Below, piece by piece: positions 24,021-37,194 of a stretch of DNA of 64,000 nt. Each line of letters begins with the position of its first letter. Position 1 is the stretch's first letter. The notes below the pieces were generated by a model, which worked only from the letters and a program-made list of their open reading frames with translations, ran no database searches and was not told the DNA's origin. The translations under genes and the position numbers were made by a program. The stretch is from Adiantum capillus-veneris (Eukaryota > Streptophyta > Polypodiopsida > Polypodiales > Pteridaceae), in contig CM043965.1 in NCBI GenBank assembly GCA_014529385.2, forward strand, positions 59,678,433-59,742,432, in the 5' to 3' direction.

Positions 24021-26309
24021 ACCAATCAAAGAAAGCAATTGCAAACCAAACTCAAATGGTTGTTACCAAGGAGTTGGATTTTGGACTCCATCCTAAGAAG
24101 AAGCAAGTGGATTCAGTGGCAACTTATTGGCGATCTAGGCAACCTAGATGTAGAGATTGTGTTATATGCATTTAAGAAAACCTTTAAAGAAACCTTAGCA
24201 CAAGGGGTGGTCATAAGAGTACAGAAAATGGATCCCAATGTGAGAAAGATGACAGTATGGTCTTGTATGCATATAGTCGAGATGAAAATGTTTTCAACCA
24301 GTGGATTGCAACCTATCTTTTGTATATTCTATGCACTTTGATACAACATGTCTCAAGATTGTCTTTGGGATACAAGGTTGGTGGATTATTACCAATGTTA
24401 GGAAATGCAATGGACATTTTTGACAGAACCCAAGAGGATACTAACTCTTTTTCTACCTTCATGTATAGTGGTAAGCTAGGTTCTGAAGACTGTTGGAACT
24501 TGCCACATCAACAAGGAGGCCATAAATGGAGAAATCTACGTACACTCTTAAGAATCATGATCCTAATTTTTCTCTTGGTAGGATCCAAGATATCCATTTA
24601 TGGGTGGATGCATGAATAGGTGGCCCAGTTTTAACCGGTTGAAAGTTGGTTTTGGAGGCTTAAAATTTAGGGGGTATGAAACTGGTGTTATGGGCAAGAA
24701 TTGTTTAAATTAAATAATTGTGTGGAGGATTCAAAAACACGTGTGGAGTCCATGTCAGACAAATGTTCAGTCGAATGTTTGCATGACTGTACTTCTCCAT
24801 ATCTTTGTGCCTTTCTCCTTCTGCGCCTTTCTCAGCTCACTCTACAGCCCCCTGTGCACGCTTCTTATCCTTCTCTATCGATAGAAACCTAAGAAAGAGC
24901 CCAAGGAATGTAGCCCGACAGGTCTCCCCCACAAAGACCCAACATTCTCCCACGAAGGTATGTCATCTCTCTCTGTCTCTCTTTGTGTTGTGTACAACGG
25001 ACCTCTATGTGTAGTAGAGTATTGAGGTGTGGATATATTGAGTAATGAATATGGATTTATTCTTTTCAGAGACAGACGTTACAACCTCCTCCCAAAATCA
25101 TCCGCTTTGTTCACCCCAAGGATGTGGAGGTGCCATTAAAGGCATTCTGCACGACAAAGGAGGATTTTCACAGAGAATATGGGTTAATTCTTGAGGGGAA
25201 AGACGTTAGGAAGTTGACAGATGCAGATGTGCCCATATCCGACTGGATGAAATTTTTCACATGTCTTCCTGTGAAGGAGAAAAAAGTGCCAATAAAAACA
25301 GCAAGGCCAGATCACTACAAGGCACTCTACTAGCTCTACAAGCAGGTGTATCAATCCAAACCACCAAACTATCTGCGGGGAGTCAAGTTTGCACGTGGAT
25401 ATGTTTATTTCGTATGCACAGGTCCGGTAAAGCGGGCCGAGTTTGCATCTGAGGTGGTGAAGAATGTGACCAATGAAGGTCACTTAGATAGGAAAAGAGA
25501 AAAATGGAAGTTAGAGACTTCCCAAGTATCCACAGGAACCCCAAATGGTTCTTCCATCTTGTTAGTAAATACCCCATCCGGAAGTACACCAGCCATAAGT
25601 GGGCTTTTTGCGACTACTCAGTTTGCGTTTAGTGTTGAAGTATCCACTTCCTTGCATAAACTATTTGTTGAGGTTAGAAAATCTCATGACAATGTATCAG
25701 CCGAGTTTCAGAAGGCTAAGGATCTGTGGTCAAATCTGTTTTTGATGTGCACCGTTGCGAGGGTTCCCTTGACACCATCCAAATGCACTTCCCTGATGAT
25801 GACAATGTACGAACAGGCTTGCTTGACAGCCTCCAAGAAAAATTTGACCAAGCAAAAGCCACCCTACAGCAGGCACAGGTATGGGTGTAATCATGTTAAC
25901 TTGCCATGCTTCTTGTTCTAGTTATCATGTGGCAACAAGCATATCTTGTAAGCATAATGAGAGTGTAACTTTTCAAACGTGTGGGAATCCATCATATATT
26001 TCAAAATAGGGAGACCACCCTGAATCCACTTTCCTGACCATTTACACAGTGTTAATCTGAGGGGAGTGGGGCAGTCAAAATGCGTGGAGAGAAGCGGAGT
26101 GGGGCAGTCAACATGCATGGAGAGAAGCGGGATGCAGGGGCCAGAGGTAAGAGGGGCGGAGGGGCCAGAGGTAAGAGAGAACCAAAAACAAAGTCGAGGG
26201 CTGAACTTTCTGCTGCTTCTTCTCCTTCCCGAAAAAGGGTGAAGCTCTCTGATTCCCCAGCATCCCCAATGGCAAAGACCTTGCATACAAAGGGGAAGGA
26301 TGACTCAGG

Positions 26310-26314
26310 TACTC

Positions 26315-26378
<64 letters not shown>
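26310..26378 (+). repeat. (CT)n microsatellite at the 5' end of an intron
   Basis: The CT run starts immediately after the splice donor at 26309 of unit A gene 1, so the repeat forms the 5' part of that intron. The acceptor (GGCTTTAGCAG) is at 26455. Confidence 0.9.
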
Positions 26379-26379
<1 letters not shown>

Positions 26380-26586
26380 CTCATTATGATTTGCGAGGAT
26401 AGTTTGCTGGTGCTTTCTTGGCTGGAGAGTTGTCCCTTGATGTCGGCTTTAGCAGTAGGACATCTTGTGAATAGTCACTTGAAATACAATCGCTCAAGTC
26501 GAAGTATGGCTCAAGAAGCACAAACCAGTGTTTGATTTGAACCTTGAAATTGGAAGGAAGTGCTCAATACTGCACTTTCCTATTGC

Positions 26587-28928
26587 TGTCGGGGGATATG
26601 TGTTCGCTACGTGAGCCGGGCAGGCGCCGGACCTCTGGCTGTGGGAGGTGTGAAAGAGAGAGAACAAGAACAACAGATGGCTTTGCCAATCACCGCAATC
26701 ATCAATTAATTGATTATTAACTTGAGTACAACTTAGTCCTTAGCCAAGGCGGGCTTTTAACAGCGCCGTCACTTGGATCATCTGCTAACGAGGAGTTTAA
26801 GCTCCCGCTTTATAGTATTAACCGGGCCGTTAACGACACTGGACTTATCAAAATGTTAATTCAATCTTTAACGGGTGACAATGATGGAATTTTTCCTTTG
26901 CCGCTTTATCTGCTTAGATTGCCCGTGGATTCTGCACTCTTCAATTCAGTTCATTGCCACGATCATCAAGCTTCAATTCACTCCATTAATTAGCGTTCTC
27001 CTGCTCTTGACCTCTTGAGTCTGTAGGTTGAGTCGCTTGCTTATGCACGAGAGAGGAATAGCCGTATCCTGCTTCAAATCATCCCTTGCCGGCTTGCTCA
27101 AGCTTCGAGAGCTTCTTGGTTAAGCTCCTTGATGATCTCTCCTCTTTTCCGAGGCTTTGATTCCGAGAGAGAGAGAGTAATTGCTTAGAATTTTGCTTCC
27201 TTCCTGCCCTCATTACCCTAATCCTCTATGCTTTGATTGGAGAGCGGGAGAGAAAGAGAGAAATTAATCCTCCTTTGCTTTGATTGCTTTGTTCGAGCTC
27301 GAGAGGGAGAGGAAACTCCTTGCTTGTCTCGAGGACGAGAGCGAGAGAGAGCTCCCCTTGCCCTTCACCTCCTCGAATTGGTTACCCTTGCATTGTTTGA
27401 GCTTCCCTTCTCCTTGGCTCCTTGTTCTCCTCTCGTCGTTGATGCTTGCTACCTCCGCATGCCTTTCCTTCATTCAAGTTTCCCCCTCTTCACACGTTGG
27501 ATTGCCATCACACACTTGCCGTCCTTGGATTTTTTTTCCTTCGTTATCTTCCCCATACGCATGCAAAAGCCGCTATTAATAGTTATTTTCCCCCCCTTAG
27601 CAGTAGCATCGCCGCTACTGACGTGGCACAAGAACGGTGCCTATGATGTGGTAGCTGCGGATTTGACGAGTGCGGAAACTACTCGAAATAACACGGAAAA
27701 GGGACACCTTGGCGAGCTGAGTAACTTGCTCTTCTTGCCCGTGCGCAGCAGAGGACTCCCCAGCCCTGTGCGACCTCCTCTCTCCTGCCTGCGTACTCTT
27801 CGCGCTGCCACGCTCACCATGCTTCTCCTTTTTCTTTCTTTTTCATACCTCCCTCCTTAATTTGCCTTAAGTGGGAGGGCTTGCTTTAAGTGCGTGGCCT
27901 TGCCTTATGTGGACGGCCTTTCCTTAAGTGGGCGGCCATAGGCTACATTTGGGCGGGCTTGTCTTGTTGGGAATATCCCGCAGTGAATGCATTCCAAGAG
28001 ATCACATTCACATGAAGCTCTTCAAGCACTGTTTGTGCCTTTGTAACGACACCATATTAGGCATGACGCCAACCATCCTCGTCAATGCTCTTATTAGCCC
28101 TAAAATGACAATAACATCGCGAATTTCACTGCCCATATCAACATCCCAAATAATGCCAAATGCTTCTAAGATGCACGTATAGGTGATTGCACTTTCCAGA
28201 ACGCATTCCCTTTTTCACTCGGTTGTTAATTGCTTGTACCAGCTTCTCAGATAATGCCAAAATTATCCGACTCCGTAGTGCGTCAGCAACTGTCATCAGC
28301 CTTAAGCCGTATTATCTGATCAAGCTGGACTCTGTTTGACAAGCCGTTAATTCCTTTAGACTTCTCAAACTGCATAGAACGCATACAAACCCTACTGAGA
28401 TAGCCAAAATTCTCAGATGGCACTCCGACGGAGTGGACCATACTGGCACGGAACCGACCCCCGGTGAATCTTTAACTGCCCATATCTTGGCAACCGTAAC
28501 TCCGCTGATCTGAAAAGACCGACGCGCTCCACAAAGTAGGATCTTCAAGCCCGCGCATTCATTCAATTCTGTCAGCTTAGCTGTAGTTGCCCAATCCGGT
28601 ACGGATCTGCAATCGACTCAAACTTCAAAGTGATATAACTTCTTCACCGTGGCTCCAATCGACGAGCCGTAAAAACAGGCCACTAGAGCACTTCAAGCAC
28701 TAGAGTTCTAGATCATAATCTCTCATCTATGGTCACTGCAAGCATACTCATTTTTAGCATCATTGAGGCATCTGTTGGCCCTTCTAAGCCGCATATGGCA
28801 TACATTAATCATTAAGCTTGTCTTGTTATCAAGCCCTGATCACTGCTCACTTAATGTGTAGGCTTCAAAGAAGCTTAGCTTGCATTTCTATGCTCTTTTT
28901 CTCATCATGGCAGCGGAGCCGCACGACA
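26587..28928 (-). repeat. LTR copy 1 of the array (3' LTR in element sense)
   Basis: 2342 bp with TGTCG...CGACA ends. The LTR includes GA/CT-rich sequence at 27160-27350. A + strand frame of about 207 codons (27237-27860) is kept in LTR 2 and, shortened, in LTR 3. It is antisense to the element and looks like a by-product of pyrimidine-rich LTR sequence. Confidence 0.92.
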
Positions 28929-31921
28929 TCCACCCCCTCTGAACCTGCACAGCCTCCGGTCTATGCCAATAGCACTTCAATCTGCATTTGCTACAGGTAC
29001 CTTAAGCTCTTTGCCATCATCAGCAGACTCACGTAACTAGTAAACGTATGAAAAATGAAATAAGGCTTATACCCTATCATCAATGTTCTAGCTTAATCAT
29101 TAGGTAGCTGTCCATCAAAAATCTCTGAACTGTATTTGCCGTATCTTCAAAGCATTCAATTATGGATAACTTGTTTAGTGAACCCCGCTAGACTCAAGTG
29201 CTCCAGTTAATGATGCACACGGCTTGACCATTAAGCTCTCTTTAAGGAACCCTGCCTAGCTCAAATATGCCTTACTCTGTCTGCACAGGGAATGGCCGTC
29301 AAGTCCTTTACTTCAAGTTCTGTTAGCAGAACCAACTCAATAGATATGAATACACTTCATCAATTATCCAAACAAGTCAATTGGAAGCCAGCCATGTAAT
29401 TTTATTGACTGCATAACCGAAAACTCTTCTGGCTTAGCGTAATCTAAGAAACAAAACCTTATACCATGCAACCTGTTGCAACAAATAACTGGTACTCTTC
29501 AAATCTGGACCTTTGCACTTTAGTAGCCCCCGGGATCAAACGGGAAACCAATGATTTGTCCTATTGTGAGCATTCCTTTAAAAATTTTGCACCATCTGCC
29601 AGGATCATAGGGAAAATACAAGAATTTCCAATCAGTAGAGCATAAACATATATTAGCCCACAAATCTTCATGCAAACCGCCTGGATCATCTGGCATATAA
29701 GGCAGTTGCCCAGGATCATGCATATATCTGTCTCCTCCTGGGTCAAAAGCTAGCTCAAAATCCCCTACATGATAGGGTAACATCAGATCCCATATAGCAT
29801 CAGGTAGCATCAGATACTGCCATATCCCCTGTGCAACTGGCTCATCCAATTGTTGTTCATCAATCATAGGTAAAAGCTTTGGCAGTTCACATTCACTCTC
29901 ACTAGTATTGGAATCCCAATCATGCATATCTGAATACATCAAGTCTCTGGTAAAATCCTCTTCATTAGGCTCAAAAGATGCATCTGAAAACAATTCTCCA
30001 TCTTGTAGAGGCTTAAAATCAAGTAGTGAATAATCTAACAACTGCATCAGATCATCATCGACTGTATCTGAACAAACTTTCTCATGCATGAATATAGATT
30101 GATCGGTATCCTTAGCATCTGTGTTTGAGAACCCTTCTAAAGCTTCATCCAGTAACCACATAACGTCTAGGTCCACCGCTTGAGAAGGTTCCTCAATCTT
30201 GTACATCTCAGGTTGCTGCAATAAACGAGGATTTTCACATATGACATGCATACTAAACGCATGTGCAGTAAACTGCTCTTCAAGTCTTTCACCCTCATCC
30301 AAATATCTTTGCACTTCTATAGCACAAAGTTCAGCATGCACATTGAAAATTTTATCTACTCCCTTGTCTGTATCATCGGCACAATGAAACCAATCATATT
30401 CATCAAGAAGAGATTGCACTTCACTATGCACCCCCTTTGAATCAGCATCATCAAGTTCATGATCATTCTACCATAGTGTGAGTCCTTTGTCACAAATTCT
30501 TGATAGAGAAGAAGTTTGCTCCCTCTCTAAATCACCATCATCAAAATCAGGATCAGTCTGCCAGATTGGTAGCTCTAGGTCACAAAAACTTTTCAAAGAA
30601 GGAGTCTGCACCCCCCTCTGATTCATTATCATCTTGATAGAGATGAAGTTTGCTCCCTCTCTAAATCACCATCATCAAAATCAGGATCAGTCTGCCAGAT
30701 TGGTAGCTCTAGGTCACAAAAACTTTTCAAAGAAGGAGTCTGCACCCCCTCTGATTCATTATCATCACATTCAAGACCAATTTTACACATTTGTAGCTGT
30801 GCTTCCCAAAAGCTTTCCAATGAAGGAGTCTGCACCCCCTCTAAATCAAGCACATACTCTTGCTTAGCCAAATCCTCAAAATCTGGTACATCCAAGATCG
30901 GTAAATCTTGTATACCAAAAACCATGGTCTTGCTACTCTCAACAGCAGCCCTCCTCTGACCCATAACATCTGTATCATTAATCAACCCTTTGGCAGAACC
31001 TGTATCAATATCATCAATAACCTCTATGGTAGAATCTGCACCAGAAAAATTTTGCTCTAATTCTGGTTCAGTAGCAAAAGTATCATCTCTAACTGAATCT
31101 TCCTGCATGTCTACTTGAATTTGGTTGCACTCATTCACCTGCACATCTTCCTGAGCTTTATCCAATTCATTGTCTTGATCCCATGATTCCTTTTCTTCCT
31201 GTACTACAGGTACATGTTCTTTGAAAAATTCACCCTGCATAGTTTGAGGCTATAGAGACTCACCCTCAAGGACTTCTACTTCATACAAGGCATCTGCAAA
31301 CCCCAACTTCTCATACACAGCTTTGACTATGTCTTCATGATTAGCCTGTAAGAAGGTAGCATCCTGTACAATAAACTCATCAATCACAGCTTCTAACTTT
31401 GATCGTATTTGTCCTCGAATATCTACGTAATCTGGTAGACTTGAATTATTTTCTTGATAGCATTTATACTGCTCATAACGTACTTGCACAATAGCTTCTT
31501 TGAAATACTCCTAGTCATCATTGCAAGCTTTGATAACTTCTTGAATCTGCTCCTTCACATCTGAACACACTAACTACTGAAAAGATTTGATCATCAACTC
31601 TTCTGGTATCTCTCTTACGTTGGTCTCCAACTCATAGCACTCTAGGTAGCCCTCTGGATTGTATCCATCAAAGGCCCGTCTCTCATCGTATACTGCATCT
31701 AAAGCTGCATCCAAAGCTTCGTCGATTTGATTTTTCTTCTTTACGATCTCTATTTCAAGCAGAGATCCTTGAACAATTTGAAGCGTCTTTGCAAAATCTG
31801 GAACTGTTGACTTATCATCAAAACCGTTCGCACTTAATTCTGCAATCATCTTCATCATTTGCTCTAAAGTCTCCAGCTTTACCTCCCACCCCGGCTCGTT
31901 CCGCGTCGGGTTTACCAAAGA
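28929..31921 (-). mobile_element. Internal region 1 of the array
   Basis: 2993 bp between LTR 1 and LTR 2. It is 134 bp longer than internal region 2 because of one local tandem duplication at about 30500-30770. Coding DNA on the minus strand fills 29520 to about 31900. The rest (28929-29520) is a 3' untranslated stretch ending in the purine tract next to LTR 1. Confidence 0.9.
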
Positions 31922-32023
31922 TGTCGAGGGATATGTGTTCGCTACGTGAGCCGGGCAGGTGCCGGGCCGCTGGCTGTGGGAGGTGTGAAAGAGAGAGAAC
32001 AACAACAACAGATGGCTTTGCAA
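29520..32023 (-). pseudogene. Acidic protein(s) of the LTR element, internal copy 1, broken
   Basis: Minus-strand open pieces follow in order: about 32023-31574, 31489-31250, 31240-30629 and 30431-29520. The first begins inside the LTR and crosses into the internal region. The product is strongly acidic. It contains a repeated module EGVQTPSLxSFxxxxL (about 45 residues, 30640-30850) and, near the C-terminus, several (D)DPGG phrases (for example AFDPGGDRYMHDPG). No capsid, zinc knuckle, protease or polymerase motif is seen. Stops after IKSFQ and CNDD are absent from copy 2, whereas the stop after VLEGESL is in both copies and may be a true gene end. The 134-bp duplication shifts the frame near 30640. 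Function unknown; the position suggests a gag-like or accessory protein. Confidence 0.6.
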
Positions 32024-34248
32024 ATCATCGCAATCATCAATTAATTGATTATTAACTTAAGTACATCTTAGACCTTAGCCAAGGCGGGCCCTTAACAACG
32101 CCGTCACTTGGATCATCTGCTAACAAGGAGTTTAAGCTCCCGCTTTACAGTATTAACCGGGCTGTTAACGACACCGGACTTATCAGAATGTTAATTCAAT
32201 CTTTAACGGATGACAATGATGGAATTTTTCCTTTGTCGCTTTATCTGCTTTAGATTGCACGTGGATTTTGCAGTCTTCAATTCAGTTCATTGTCTCGATC
32301 ATCAAGCTTCAATTCACTCCATTAATTGGCGTTCTCCTGCTCTTGACCTCTTGATTCTTTAGGTTGAGTCACTTGCTTATGCACGAGAGAGGAATAGCCG
32401 TATCCTGCTTCAAATCATCCCTTGCCGGCTTGCTCAAGCTTCGAGAGCTTCTTGGTCAAGCTCCTTGCTTATCTCTCCCCTTTTCCGAGGCTTTAATTAT
32501 GAGAGAGAGAGTAATTTCTTAGAATTTTGCTTCCTTCCTGCCCTCATTACCCTAATCCTCTATGCTTTGATTGGAGAGCGAGAGAGAAAGAGAGAAATTA
32601 ACCCTCCTTTGCTTTGATTGCTTTGTTCGAGCTCGAGAGGGAGAGGAAACTCCTTGCTTGTCTCGAGGACGAGAGCGAGAGAGAGCTCCCCTTTCCATTC
32701 AACTCCTCGCCTTGGTTACCCTTGCTTTGGTCGAGCTTCCCTTCTCCTTGGCTCCTTGTTCTCCTCTCATCGTTGATGCTTGCTACCTCCGCATGCCTTG
32801 CCTTCGTTCGAGCTTCCCCCTCTTCACACGTTGGCTTGCCATCACACACTTGCCCTCGTTGGCTTTTTCTTCCTTCGTTATCTTCCCCATACGCATGCAA
32901 AAGCCGCTATTAATAGTTCTTTTCCCCCCCTTAGCAGTAGCATCGCCGCTACTGACGTGGCACAGGAACGGTGCCTATGATGTGGCAGCTGCGGATTTGA
33001 CCAGTGCGGAAACTGCTCGAAATAACGCGGAAAAGGGACACCTTGGCGAGCTGAGTAACTTCCTCTTCTTGCCCGTGCACAGCAGAGGACTCCCCAGCCC
33101 TGTGCGACCTCCTCTCTCCTGCCTACGCCCTCTCCGCGCTGCCACGCTCACCATGCTTCTCCTTTTTCTTTCTTTTTCATACCTCCCTCCTTAATTTGCC
33201 TTAAGTGGGCGGACTTGCTTTAAGTGCGTGGCCTTGCCTTATGTGGACGGCCATAGGCTACATTTGGGCAGGCTTGTCTTGTTGGGAATATCCCACAGTC
33301 AATGCATTCCAAGAGATCACATTCACACGAAGCTCTTCAAGCATTGTATGTGCCTTCGTAACGACACCATATTAGGCATGCACGCCACCCATCCTCGTCA
33401 ATGCTCTTATTAGCCCTAAACTGACAATAACATCGCGAGTTTCACTGCCCATATCAGCATCCCAAATAATGCCAAATGCTTCTAAGATGCACGTATAGGT
33501 GATTGCACTTGCCGGAAGGCATTCGCTTTTTCACTCGGTTGTTAATTTCTTGTATCAGCTTCTCAGATAATGCCAAAATTATCCGGCTCAGTAGTGCGTC
33601 AGCAACTGTCATCAGCCTCAAGCCGTATTATCTGATCAAGCTGGACTCTATTTGACGAGCCGTTAATCCTTTAGACTTCTCAAACTACATAGAATGCATA
33701 CGAACCCTACTTAGGTAGCCAAAATTCTTAGATGGCACTCCAAGCAAGTGGACCAGACTGGCACAAAACCGACCCTTGGTGAATCTTTAACTGCCCATAT
33801 CTTGGCAACCGTAACTCCGACTGCTGATCTGAAAAGACCGACGTGCTCCACAAAGTAAGCTCTTCAGGCCCACACATTCATTTCAATTCTGTCAGCTCAG
33901 CTGTAGTTGCCCAATCCGGTACGGATCTGCAACCGACTCAAACTTCAAAGTGACATAACTTCTTCACCGTGGCTCCAATCGACGAGCCATAAAAACAAGC
34001 CGGTAGAGAACTTCAAGCGCTACAGTTCTAGATCATAATCTGTTATCCGTGGTCACTACAAGCATACTCATTTTTAGCATCATTGAGGCATCTGTTGGCC
34101 CTTCTAAGCCGCATCTGGCATACATTAATCATTAAGCTTGGCCTGTTATCAAGCCCTGATCACTACTCACTTAATGTGTAGGCTTCAAAGAAGCTTAGCT
34201 TGCATTTCTTTGCTCTTTTTCTCATCATGGCAGCGGATCAGCACGACA
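31922..34248 (-). repeat. LTR copy 2 of the array (shared central LTR)
   Basis: 2327 bp, same ends as copies 1 and 3. It serves as 5' LTR for internal region 1 and 3' LTR for internal region 2, which is what LTR-LTR recombination between elements produces. Confidence 0.92.
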
Positions 34249-37107
34249 TCCACCCCCTCTGAACGTGCACAGCCTCCGGTCTATGCCAATAGCACTTCAA
34301 TCTGCATCTGCTACAGGTACCTTAAGCTCTTTGCCATCATCAGCAGACTCACGTAACTGGTAAACATATGAAAAATGAAATAAGGCTTATACCCGATCAT
34401 CAATGTTCTACCTTAATCATTAGGTAGCTGTCCATCAAAAATCTCTGAACTGTATCTGCCGTATCTTCAAAGCATTCAATTATGGATAACTTGTTTAGTG
34501 AACCCCGCTAGACTCAAGTGCTCCAGTTAATGATGCACACGGCTTGACCATTAAGCTCTCTTTAAGGAACCCTGCCAAGCTCAAATATGCCTTACTCTGT
34601 CTGCACACCGAATGGCTGTCAAGTCCTTTATTTCAAGTTCTGTTAGCAGAACCAACTCAATAGATATGAAGATACTTCATCAATTATCCAAACAAGTCAA
34701 CTAGAAGCCATCCATGTAATCTTATTGCCTCCATAACCGACAACTCTTTTGGCTTAGCGTAATCTAAGTAACAAAACCTTGTACCATGCAACCTGCTGCA
34801 ACAGATAACTGGTACTCTTCAAATCTGGAACTTTGCGGTTTAGTAGCCCCTGGGATCAAATGGGAAACCAATGATTTGTCCTATTGTGAGCATTCCTTTA
34901 AACCGTTTGCAATGATCCTCCAGGATCATAGGGAAAATACAAGTATTTCCAATCAGTAGAGCATAAACATATATTAGCCCACAAATCTTCATGCAAACCG
35001 CCTGGATCATATGGCATATAAGGCAATTGCCCATGATCATGCATGTATCTATCTTCTCCTGGGTCAAAAGCTAGCTCAAAATCCCCTACATGATGGGGTA
35101 ACATCAGATCCCATATAGCATCAGGTAGCATCAGATACTGCCATATCCCCTGTGCAGCTGGCTCATCCAATTGTTGTTCATCAATCATAGGTAAAAGCAT
35201 TGGCAGTTCACATTCACTCTCACTAGTATTGGAATCACAATCATGCATATCTGGATACATCAAGTCTCTGGTAAAATCCTCTTCATTAGGCTCAAAAGAT
35301 GCATCTGAAAACAATTCTCTATCTTGTAGAGGCTTAAAATCAAGTAGTGCATCATCTAACAACTGCATCAGATCATCATCGACTGCATCTGAACAAACTT
35401 TCTCATGCATGAATATAGATTGATCGGTATCCTTAGCATCTGTGTTTGAGAACCCTTCTAAAGCTTCGTCTAGTAACCACATAAGGTCTAGGTCCACCGC
35501 TTGAGAAGGTTCCTCAATCTTGTACATCTCAGGTTGCTGCAATAAACGAGGATTTTCACATATGACATGCATACTAAACGCATCTACAGTAGACTTCTCT
35601 TCAAGTCTTTCATCCTCATCCAAATATCTTTGCACTTCTATAGCACAAAGTTCAGCATGCACATTGAAAATTTTATCTACTGCCTTGTTTGTATCATCGA
35701 CACAATGAAACCAATCATATTCATCAACAAGAGATTGCACTTCACTATGCACCCCCTTCGAATCAGCATTATCAAGTTCATGATCATTCTACCATAGTGT
35801 GAGTCCTCTGTCACAAATTCTTGATAAAGAAGAAGTTTGCTCCCTCTCTAAATCACCATCATCAAAATTAGGATCAGTCAGCCAGATTGATAGCTCTAGG
35901 TCACAAAAACTTTTCAAAGAAGGAGTCTGTACCCCCTCTGATTCATTATCATCACATTCAAGACCAATTTTCCACTTTTCTAGCTGTGCTTCCCAAAAGC
36001 TTTCCAATGAAGGAGTCTGCACCCCCTCTAAATCAAGCACATACTCTTGCTTAGCCAAATCCTTAAAATCTGGTACATCCAAGCTCGGTAAATCTTGTAT
36101 ACCAAAAACATGGTCTTGCTAATCTCAACAGCAGCCCTGCTTTGACCGATAACATCTGTATCATTAATCAACCCTTTGGCAGAACCTGTATCAATATCAT
36201 CAATCACCTCTATGGTAGAATCTGCACCAGAAAAATTTTGCTCTAATTCTGGTTCAGTAGCAAAAGTATCAGCTCTAACTGAATCTTCCTGCATGTCTAC
36301 TTGAATTTGGTTGCACTCATTCACCTGCACATCTTCCTGAGCTTTAGCCAATTCATTGTCTTGATCCCATGATTCCTTTTCTTCCTGTACTACAAGTACA
36401 TGTTCTTTGAAAAATTCACCCTGCGTAGTTTGAGGCTATAGAGACTCACCCTCAAGGACTTCTACTTCATACAAGGAATCTGCAAACCCCAACTTCTCAT
36501 ACACAGCTTTGACTATGTCTTCATGATTAGCCTGTAAGAAGGTAGCATCCTGTACAATAAACTCATCAATCACAGCTTCTAACTTTGATCATATTTGTCC
36601 TCGAATATGTACGTAATCTGGTAGACTTGAACTATTTTCTTGATAGCATTCATACTGCTCATAATGTACTTGCACAATAGCTTCTTTGAAATACTCCCAG
36701 TCATCATTGCAAGTTTTGATAACTGCTTGAATCTGCTCCTTCACTTCTGAACTCACTAACTGCTGAAAAGATTTGATCATCAACTCTGCTGGTATCCCTC
36801 TTACCTTGGTCTCCAGCTCATAGCACTCTAGGTAGCCCTCTGGATCGTATCCATCAAAGAGCCATCTCTTGTCGTATACTACATCTAAAGTTGTATCTAA
36901 AGCTTCATCGATTTGATTTTTCTTCTTTACGGTCTCTATTTCAAGCAGAGATCCTTGAACCAATTGAAGCGTCTTTGCAAAATCTGGAACTGTTGACTTA
37001 TCATCAAAACCGTTCGCACTTAATTTTGCAATCATCTTCATCATCTGCTCTAAATTCTCCATCTTTACCTCCCACCCCGGCTCGTTTCGCGTCGGGTTCA
37101 CCAAAGA
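34249..37107 (-). mobile_element. Internal region 2 of the array
   Basis: 2859 bp, colinear with internal region 1 except for lacking the 134-bp duplication. Purine tract next to LTR 2 (34249-34261) and primer-site-like sequence next to LTR 3 (about 37085-37107). Confidence 0.9.
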
Positions 37108-37194
37108 TGTCGGGGGATATATGTTCACTACGTGAGCCGGGCAGGCGCCAGGCCTCTGGCTGTGGGAGGTGTGAAAGAGAGAGAACAAGAACAA
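34840..37194 (-). pseudogene. Acidic protein(s) of the LTR element, internal copy 2, broken
   Basis: Homologue of 29520-32023. Pieces at 37194-36589 (201 codons, intact across the positions of two stops in copy 1), then a stop after HIRGQI, 36351 to about 36110, a one-base deletion near 36108 (ACCAAAAACATGG against ACCAAAAACCATGG in copy 1), 36082-35789, and 35752-34898 with the DPGG phrases. Comparing the two copies shows which lesions are private and which shared. The shared stop after VLEGESL suggests two separate reading frames in the parent. Confidence 0.6.

Noticed and set aside
20613-24960. Complete LTR retrotransposon around the gag-like gene
   Set aside because: A TATA-like box and gag are present, but no matching long repeats, primer site or pol could be identified on the two sides.
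27237-27860. 207-codon + strand frame conserved in two LTR copies and shortened in the third
   Set aside because: It is antisense to the element and lies wholly within the LTR. Its composition is dominated by pyrimidine-rich DNA, and conservation is explained by LTR identity.
30199-30440. Short + strand frames opposite the acidic LTR-element protein
   Set aside because: Shadow frames of the minus-strand coding sequence, with no motif of their own.
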